DNA of 58,368 nucleotides. Origin: a virus. Below the pieces are notes generated by a model, which was given only the letters and a program-made list of their open reading frames with translations, had not been told where the DNA came from and did no database searches. Every line of letters starts with the position of its first letter. Positions within the stretch are counted from its first letter, which is position 1. The stretch covers positions 1 to 58,368 of IMG/VR virus record IMGVR_UViG_3300025769_000126; one strand, given 5' to 3'. The position numbers and the translations under genes are program-made. Shown in pieces: positions 53,312 to 58,368 of the stretch.

Positions 53312-55513
53312 TTATTTTTCTATTATTCTTGAATTATAACCATTATTTTTATATTTGGCTATGCTTAAGCTTATTTTTTCTTTTTTTATATTTTGTTTTG
53401 GTGAATATAGGTGTCTATTACACGCCATTATAGCTAGACCAGAGCTTATAGTGGCATCGTATTTGGTTCTATTGGTTATGTCGAATTTAGCCCAATCATT
53501 TAGAGTGTTATTGAAAGGCATAGTACCAAAGCTATCTCCTTTCTGGCCAACATGACTGTTGATATACATCTCTATAGCGGCTGCGTGTGCTTGCTTTATG
53601 TCTTCACTGGAATTTGGAATACCACCAATCTCTCTTTCTGTTACAGATAACTTGTTCCATATTTTATCTGGTCTGTTCATAGAAAACCCTCTGTAACCTC
53701 TTCGCCTTAAATAATATAATAGTCTTGGTTTGTTATTTTCAGCTAGAATAGGCATCCCGTAAAATACCAGTGCCATCAAAACATCCTCGAAAAATATCTC
53801 TGCTGTTTGTGGTCTAGCTATATATTCAAGAAAAAACTCACTTGGTGGAGCATCTTCCATGCTAAATTTTGTTAACCCATGCAAAGAACCTTTAGAGCCT
53901 TTACCACTTACTGTACCAGATATATCGTAAGAATCACAACCAAAAGCACCTAAGTGCTCATTACCAGGGTATTTAATACCGTTCTTTTTTACAACCTTAT
54001 TTTGTAGGTGTTTAGGTGGAACCCAGTTAATCTTAAACCTACCTTTTAGGTTTGGTGTAAAAACGACTGATGTATCTTTAATACCGTTAGCCCACTGGAA
54101 GTCACCCGTAGTAACTGATACCGCTTCTTCGTTAAAATCTATTTGTTCGTATATCTTTGTTAAGTTAAATATACTATTCTTGGTTTCATCTCTAAATGCG
54201 TGCTCCTCTGTTCTAGGGAACTGCCTATAGAATTCGTTTAAGGCATCTTGATCAGACTTTAAGCCGTCAACTTCATTCTGCCAGTGGTCTATTACGCCAA
54301 CGTTTATTCTATCTCCATGTGGGTCGCATACGACATCCCCAGGTGTTTCGAATACAGGTAATCCATAAGAATCAATGAATCCCTCGTAGTTCCATTCCAT
54401 AGGTATGAACAAAGAATAGAGACCCGAATTTGTCTGTCCGTTTTTGTTTCGTTTTGTAACATCTGAGTTGTAATAAAGTTTCTTAAATTCCTTGCCACCC
54501 TTGTCTAAGGCATTGCTAGTTGAGCCCATTAAGCACTTGCCAATAATCCTACTACCAAGTCTTAGGGTTGTTTTAGTTACCCTCCAGTTGTTTAATATGT
54601 TATTTGGCCTTTCCCACTTACCACTCTCATCGTGCACAAGTAGTCTTAGTTTTTCACCATCATAACTGTTATCACCAGTATTCTTCCAATCTATTGTAGT
54701 ATCTAACCCGGCTAGCTCCTCTAACTTATCAGAGCTTGTTATATTTTTTCTTGTAAGTTTAGACGCTGGAACCCTATATGCTAGCTCCGTTTTTGGTCTA
54801 TCCATACCGTCTTGTATTGGTTTAAAGAAGAACGGGTAGTTAACCGATATTGGCACTACCTTGTCTGTAAACATCTTTTTAGCATCTGGACCTGATTTAG
54901 ATAATATACCAAATCTTGCATCCGAGCTAATTGTGGCTTGATTAACTACTTCACCTGACGCCATAAAGGAAAAACCAGAACGTCTGTTCTTTAGATAGCA
55001 CATACCGTAGCATCTCTTATCAGCCTTACAAGCCTCCCAAAATATAAAGAACAATCTATTTGCTTCCCTAAAGTCTGGCTTACCAACGTCAATCTTAGAC
55101 CACTGTAGGTACATATAATGTGTACCTGTTATATATGTAGGCTTGCCTTTATTATAAAACCAAAAGCCTTCCTCTCTCTTTCTGAACTCTTCTTCTATGT
55201 AGTCAATATATTGACCTTTAAAGTCATTAGGTAGTTCTTTCCAGTCAAATATTGTTTTTACCCTATTTAACTCTTTTGGATATTCAGCTGCCTCCCATTT
55301 GTTACCTTTAAACTTGTGTACTTTGGTTGCTGGTGGTAGTGCTATCTTTAAGTTCTGTATCTCGTAAACTTCACCAATTTTACCATTTCTACTTAAAACA
55401 ATAACATCGTGCTCTTCGTTGTACCCATATTTCCAACGCTTACCTCTATTGAGTCTTTTAATAGCGTTTACGGGTATGGTGTCTACTACTTTGTATAAGG
55501 TTTGCTCATACAT
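53312..55513 (-). CDS. Terminase large subunit
   Basis: 733 aa. ATPase: Walker A-like KNRRSGFS (175-182) and Walker B LLVHDE (Asp295-Glu296) with a following GSTSN coupling motif. Nuclease: FGCDSYDISGT near residue 550 supplies the first acidic metal ligand. The long N-terminal extension (FWFYNKGKPTYITGTHYMYL) is typical of terminases of Bacteroidetes phages. It pumps DNA into the prohead through the portal. Its start overlaps the preceding gene by 1 nt. Confidence 0.87.
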   Translation of the reverse strand: MYEQTLYKVVDTIPVNAIKRLNRGKRWKYGYNEEHDVIVLSRNGKIGEVYEIQNLKIALPPATKVHKFKGNKWEAAEYPKELNRVKTIFDWKELPNDFKGQYIDYIEEEFRKREEGFWFYNKGKPTYITGTHYMYLQWSKIDVGKPDFREANRLFFIFWEACKADKRCYGMCYLKNRRSGFSFMASGEVVNQATISSDARFGILSKSGPDAKKMFTDKVVPISVNYPFFFKPIQDGMDRPKTELAYRVPASKLTRKNITSSDKLEELAGLDTTIDWKNTGDNSYDGEKLRLLVHDESGKWERPNNILNNWRVTKTTLRLGSRIIGKCLMGSTSNALDKGGKEFKKLYYNSDVTKRNKNGQTNSGLYSLFIPMEWNYEGFIDSYGLPVFETPGDVVCDPHGDRINVGVIDHWQNEVDGLKSDQDALNEFYRQFPRTEEHAFRDETKNSIFNLTKIYEQIDFNEEAVSVTTGDFQWANGIKDTSVVFTPNLKGRFKINWVPPKHLQNKVVKKNGIKYPGNEHLGAFGCDSYDISGTVSGKGSKGSLHGLTKFSMEDAPPSEFFLEYIARPQTAEIFFEDVLMALVFYGMPILAENNKPRLLYYLRRRGYRGFSMNRPDKIWNKLSVTEREIGGIPNSSEDIKQAHAAAIEMYINSHVGQKGDSFGTMPFNNTLNDWAKFDITNRTKYDATISSGLAIMACNRHLYSPKQNIKKEKISLSIAKYKNNGYNSRIIEK

Positions 55514-55785
55514 TACTTGCTCCTCCTTTCAGCAAAACCTCCAAAAGCACTATCGTCTTTTGTTGGCCTGTTTTCTAGAATAGCTTTTTCTTCATCGATG
55601 CGTGTTAATATTTCAAAAGCGTCAAATATAGCTAATTTTTTTGTTGCAGCAGCGTTCTTTAATCTATCTGCTGAGACATCGTCTTCAGTGTTTGTTATAA
55701 TCTTCTCCTCTGCAACCTTTATTAGCTCCTCAACAGCTTTATACCCAGCCTGGATTATACTCTGCTTCTTCTTCTTCGTGTTCAT
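55513..55785 (-). CDS. Candidate small terminase subunit
   Basis: 90 aa, basic then helical (IIQAGYKAVEELIKVAEEKI, LKNAAATKKLAIFDAFEILT). Directly upstream of the large terminase, with a 1-nt overlap, and of the size and helical content of TerS oligomerisation domains. No DNA-binding HTH is evident, so the assignment rests mainly on context. Confidence 0.5.
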   Translation of the reverse strand: MNTKKKKQSIIQAGYKAVEELIKVAEEKIITNTEDDVSADRLKNAAATKKLAIFDAFEILTRIDEEKAILENRPTKDDSAFGGFAERRSK

Positions 55786-56335
55786 ATTTAATTGTAATAG
55801 CTTTTGTTTGTACTCTATAAAGGCGCTCTCCGTCTATAATGAACTCAAACTCGCTACGTGGAGCAAAACCAACCCTATCACCAACATTTATTCCCTTACA
55901 TCTCAACACGTTGTTAGAGTATTTAATTATGCCGACTAACGGTTTCTCTTTTTCTAAAGAAAATATATCGTCGTTAGATATAGGTTTTACAAAACAATAA
56001 TCATCAAGTGATTTCCACTCATTGTCATGTTTATATATGTATAACTGGTCTTCATTTACAAAGTAAGTTTCTTCATCGAAAAACCCTTTACTGTTCCGCT
56101 CTATACCTCTAACATCATGCCATCTTCTAAATACATTGTGATGAATTATTACTTCATCACCAACCTGTATCTCTGTTTCTATATTTTTAGGTAGCCCAAT
56201 GACTACGGCGTTATTACTTACGTTTTTATGGGTAAATATTTCAGTGTTTAGTATTAACTCAGAATCACCAATTTTTTTAGTGTTTTCATACCTGGTTTTT
56301 ATCGGTTTTACTACAAAGCTATCCCAACCGTTCAT
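55739..56335 (-). CDS. Tandem GroES-like (Cpn10-fold) protein
   Basis: 198 aa. Two Cpn10-like halves: WDSFVVKPIKTRYEN ... NNAVVIGLPKNIETEIQVGD EVIIHHNVFRRWHD, and YCFVKPISNDDIFSLEKEKP ... VGIIKYSNNVLRCKGINVGD RVGFAPRSEFEFIIDGERLYRV. Each has the VKPI strand, a loop, the GDxV strand and a (D/G)xxLY-RV end strand, as in GroES. Some residues of the mobile loop are not recognisable. It overlaps the terminase small-subunit candidate by 47 nt. A virion assembly chaperone is plausible, separate from the groES at 4757. Confidence 0.65.
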   Translation of the reverse strand: MNGWDSFVVKPIKTRYENTKKIGDSELILNTEIFTHKNVSNNAVVIGLPKNIETEIQVGDEVIIHHNVFRRWHDVRGIERNSKGFFDEETYFVNEDQLYIYKHDNEWKSLDDYCFVKPISNDDIFSLEKEKPLVGIIKYSNNVLRCKGINVGDRVGFAPRSEFEFIIDGERLYRVQTKAITIKYEHEEEEAEYNPGWV

Positions 56336-56559
56336 TAGTATTCTAAATTATATTCAACTGCAATAGCCATGTTTTTATTAAAATCCTTCCACGGCAAAAC
56401 CTCGTTGTTTTTAGAGATATAAATTCTGTATTTATTCTCCTCTTCCACTATAGCTGTTATTACATGTCCTCCGTAGACCTCTTGGCCTACTGAATAATGC
56501 ATTGCTTCGTTCTTATAATCTTTACCTATACTAATCTTTCTTATTAGCTCCATCTTCAA
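56335..56559 (-). CDS. Hypothetical protein
   Basis: 74 aa, beta-rich (KISIGKDYKNEAMHYSVGQE, VYGGHVITAIVEEENKYRIY). The pattern V-G--V-GGH-I--I resembles small phage proteins near the terminase. It overlaps the previous and following genes by 1-29 nt. Function unknown. Confidence 0.55.
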   Translation of the reverse strand: MKMELIRKISIGKDYKNEAMHYSVGQEVYGGHVITAIVEEENKYRIYISKNNEVLPWKDFNKNMAIAVEYNLEY

Positions 56560-56779
56560 CAGGTGTGATAGTTCCGTCTTGAAGATTAACGTTTACGTTT
56601 CCGTACTCTTCTTCAAGTCCTTTTTGAAACTCATCTAAATCTTTCCTTAGCTTAGGCATTATAGCCACTAAGTCGAATTTCCTGTACTCTACTTGGCCAA
56701 GTTCTAATTGTGCCTTGTTAATTCGATTAACTAATGCTTGTAGCTTTGTTAATTGTTCGTCTTTAATTTTTAAATCCAT
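56531..56779 (-). CDS. Hypothetical coiled-coil protein
   Basis: 82 aa, helical (LTKLQALVNRINKAQLELGQ, KLRKDLDEFQKGLEEEYG) with a polar tail. A type commonly found near terminases in Bacteroidetes phages. Overlaps the following gene by 29 nt. Function unknown. Confidence 0.55.
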   Translation of the reverse strand: MDLKIKDEQLTKLQALVNRINKAQLELGQVEYRKFDLVAIMPKLRKDLDEFQKGLEEEYGNVNVNLQDGTITPVEDGANKKD

Positions 56780-56847
56780 AATTATATTAAATTTGTTTTC
56801 TTATGTATTATCACTCTGTTTTTATTTTTTTTACAGTAGGTGTTATC

Positions 56848-57423
56848 TTATATTTTTAGCACAGCAAACGAAACCTTAGAGAAGTTGTCGTTATAGGCTT
56901 TTACCCAATGGCAATTAAACAACTTATCCTCAACTCTCCACTTTGTCTCATAATCTCTTAACTCTTTGTTATGCTTTGAGTCATCCCACACTTTGCTAAC
57001 CTCATTGTGTAACTTCTTTATCAAGTAGTCTTCGTAGTGATTGTTAAGGAAATAGCCATAGTGTACGCCAAAGAAATTATCAAAGGCATCATTGGTGTAT
57101 TCGATTGTTCCATCATATCTAATAATAAGCAGCCCAAACTCTTTGGCTGCGTAATTTTTCAAGAACAACTCCTTAGTGCTCTGCATATTAACTGCTTTGC
57201 AATTCTCTAACTCATTACGTAATTTGTCGATCCGCTTGCTTTGCTCATCTAGTTTTTCGTTAGTATCCACTACCATAGACTTATATGCCTCCTGCATGGC
57301 GGACAGCGCATTACCCTCAATAACCTCAGTCTCGGCATTCTGTTTTTTTCTACCAAACAGCCAACCACCAATACCAGCGCTAGCAGCAGATAATATTGAT
57401 ATTATATAATCACTCACATCCAT
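56848..57423 (-). CDS. Membrane-anchored coiled coil with a PAS-like C-terminal domain
   Basis: 191 aa. Residues 1-24 form a membrane segment (IISILSAASAGIGGWLFG), followed by GRKKQNAETEVIEGNALSAM and a coiled coil to about residue 75. Residues about 95-191 look like a PAS domain: LLIIRYDGTIEYTNDAFDNF FG, a charged helix, and ending strands (LFNCHWVKAYND, KVSFAVLKI). The N-terminal part resembles Bacteroidetes phage holin/spanin-region proteins; the PAS-like end is unusual in phages. Upstream of the 70-aa and 116-aa membrane proteins. Confidence 0.55.
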   Translation of the reverse strand: MDVSDYIISILSAASAGIGGWLFGRKKQNAETEVIEGNALSAMQEAYKSMVVDTNEKLDEQSKRIDKLRNELENCKAVNMQSTKELFLKNYAAKEFGLLIIRYDGTIEYTNDAFDNFFGVHYGYFLNNHYEDYLIKKLHNEVSKVWDDSKHNKELRDYETKWRVEDKLFNCHWVKAYNDNFSKVSFAVLKI

Positions 57424-57429
57424 AAACTA

Positions 57430-57642
57430 CTAGCTTTTATCGAAGTAATTATATAACGCCAAAACTATAGCACCCCACGCAACGGAAGCACCTAAACCAA
57501 TAACTAGTCCTTCAACATCGCCTTCAAACCTATTGTGCAGCAAGTGTGCTACCCACAGAACTATGCTACCAATCCCAAGTCCAGTTACTAATAACCTTGT
57601 CCATCCGTACTTTCTAAACATTCTTTGTAAAAATAATTTCAT
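57430..57642 (-). CDS. Small membrane protein, possible holin
   Basis: 70 aa with two hydrophobic helices (LLVTGLGIGSIVLWVAHLL and LVIGLGASVAWGAIVLALY) joined by a charged loop, a basic N-terminus and short C-terminus. That is a class II holin topology. It sits among other membrane proteins in the upstream end of the right arm rather than beside the amidase, so the holin call is tentative. Confidence 0.5.
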   Translation of the reverse strand: MKLFLQRMFRKYGWTRLLVTGLGIGSIVLWVAHLLHNRFEGDVEGLVIGLGASVAWGAIVLALYNYFDKS

Positions 57643-57649
57643 GATATAG

Positions 57650-58000
57650 TTAACGCTTGTTTTCTACTGCTTTCTCTACGTGGTACTTGTCAATTTTGTT
57701 GAGGATCCAAACTAATAGTTTGCCAAGCGGTAGTAATTTGCCTTCTTTCTTTAACACACCAAGCACATAACTTGTTGTCTCATTACTATTGCCAAATTTA
57801 TGACCATCTTTCGCTCGCATAGTGTTATTAAACAAGTCTTGACAAATCGTGTTGCCAAGTTCATCGATTGCGATTGCGATTTGCCAAAAATAGACTGACG
57901 CCGAACGCATCATTCTCCACACAATTGAATAAACAAAACCTATCGTTCCAAATATCAGGAACAACAAGATTGCCAATAAGAGCAAAAGGAAATTAATCAT
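57650..58000 (-). CDS. Membrane protein of the late operon
   Basis: 116 aa with a strongly hydrophobic N-terminal segment (INFLLLLLAILLFLIFGTIG FVYSIVW) then polar residues and a helix, KLLPLGKLLVWILNKIDKY. A conserved pattern ASVYFWQIAIAIDELGNTIC follows the first segment, known from Bacteroidetes phage late genes. Overlaps the 106-aa gene by 4 nt. Function unknown. Confidence 0.6.
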   Translation of the reverse strand: MINFLLLLLAILLFLIFGTIGFVYSIVWRMMRSASVYFWQIAIAIDELGNTICQDLFNNTMRAKDGHKFGNSNETTSYVLGVLKKEGKLLPLGKLLVWILNKIDKYHVEKAVENKR

Positions 58001-58317
58001 TCTTCGATTACTTCAGCTACTTCAGCCCATTTATCCGTTTCGTAGTTCTTATCCGTTTTTCTGAACCACAAATGCAATTGATTGATGCTCGCAACGACAT
58101 CGTCGTAAAGTTCTTTTGCTTCTTGCGTTGGAAGTTCATCGCGACTGAAACTTGACGACCATTGCTTATTTGCATCGCCTTCAAATTTACCAATCACAAT
58201 CACCTTGTCTTTAGCGAATGATACTTCGTAAACTTTTGAAATTGCTTTTCCGATTAATGGTGGTGATACTGACGTGTCAATCGTTACGTCCACCTCTGTT
58301 GTTAGTTCTGTGTACAT
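57997..58317 (-). CDS. Hypothetical protein, first gene of the right operon
   Basis: 106 aa, beta-rich (VDVTIDTSVSPPLIGKAISK, KDKVIVIGKFEG) with a helical charged C-terminus. Preceded only by a short AT-rich stretch to the window end, including an A-rich leader. Presumably the first gene of the minus-strand structural operon. Function unknown. Confidence 0.55.
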   Translation of the reverse strand: MYTELTTEVDVTIDTSVSPPLIGKAISKVYEVSFAKDKVIVIGKFEGDANKQWSSSFSRDELPTQEAKELYDDVVASINQLHLWFRKTDKNYETDKWAEVAEVIEE

Positions 58318-58368
58318 TTTTTTTAGTTTAAAATTTTGAATGATTGACCCACAATTATTTGTGCGTAG
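58318..58368 (-). promoter_or_regulatory. A-rich leader at the right end of the window
   Basis: 51 nt upstream of the gene at 57997-58317. On the minus strand it holds a short inverted repeat CACAA-ATAA-TTGTG and an A-rich run before the ATG, typical of the leaders in this genome. Also the side that would join to position 1 if the molecule is circular. Confidence 0.35.

Overview
The window reads as a tailed bacteriophage genome, or most of one. It is AT-rich and densely packed, with almost no space between genes. Start codons are mostly preceded by A-rich leaders rather than Shine-Dalgarno sequences, which is the habit of Bacteroidetes. With a class II ribonucleotide reductase, a terminase and portal of the type seen in marine flavobacterial phages, and an adaptor/tail-tube/internal-protein set laid out like a podovirus, the best guess is a lytic, short-tailed phage of a marine member of the Bacteroidetes. 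The host and morphology are inferences. No integrase, repressor/attachment module or CRISPR array was seen. No DNA polymerase or phage RNA polymerase was seen either.

Layout. (1) 1-7229, minus strand: a late module with a basic small protein, groEL then groES (reverse of the bacterial order), a winged-helix-like protein, an HExxH metallopeptidase-like protein and a very long tail fibre whose 3' end runs off position 1. (2) 7230-7688: divergent control region. (3) 7689-25509, plus strand: the early/middle region. It starts with many 50-130 aa orphan genes and candidate structured RNAs. Then come a GP88-family protein, dCMP deaminase, a lytic transglycosylase, an HTH regulator overlapping a sigma factor, an ERF annealing protein with a RecE-like exonuclease, an SSB-like protein, a primase-helicase, a thymidylate-synthase-family enzyme with Asp at the base-specificity position, MazG-type proteins, a DUF1064-like nuclease and a B12-dependent ribonucleotide reductase. 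(4) 25510-25871: convergent junction with a hairpin and a frameshifted ORF. (5) 25872-58317, minus strand: lysis cassette (lipoprotein, amidase, nested spanin-like genes), a 2714-aa internal virion protein, tail and adaptor proteins, major capsid protein, scaffold, portal, large terminase, candidate small terminase, a tandem GroES-like protein and membrane proteins.

How it fits together. The plus-strand genes would remodel nucleotide pools (RNR, dCMP deaminase, TS-family enzyme, pyrophosphohydrolases), replicate and recombine DNA, and supply a sigma factor that could switch on phage promoters. The two minus-strand arms would then make virions and lyse the cell. Two dispersed signals may tie this together. 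One is an asymmetric 43-bp inverted repeat found five times, always between genes, including just upstream of the regulator/sigma pair. The other is an AATACGAT...GATAATAATA leader motif placed directly upstream of several plus-strand genes.

The most unusual items are the five-copy 43-bp element, tRNA-like RNAs without an ordinary anticodon arm, a pseudoknotted RNA at 11772-11927, the Asn-to-Asp change in the TS-family protein (predicting action on dCMP), and a gene fusion whose linker looks like a former 5' leader. If the two window ends are joined, the tail-fibre frame closes after four more codons, so the window could be a complete circularly permuted genome.
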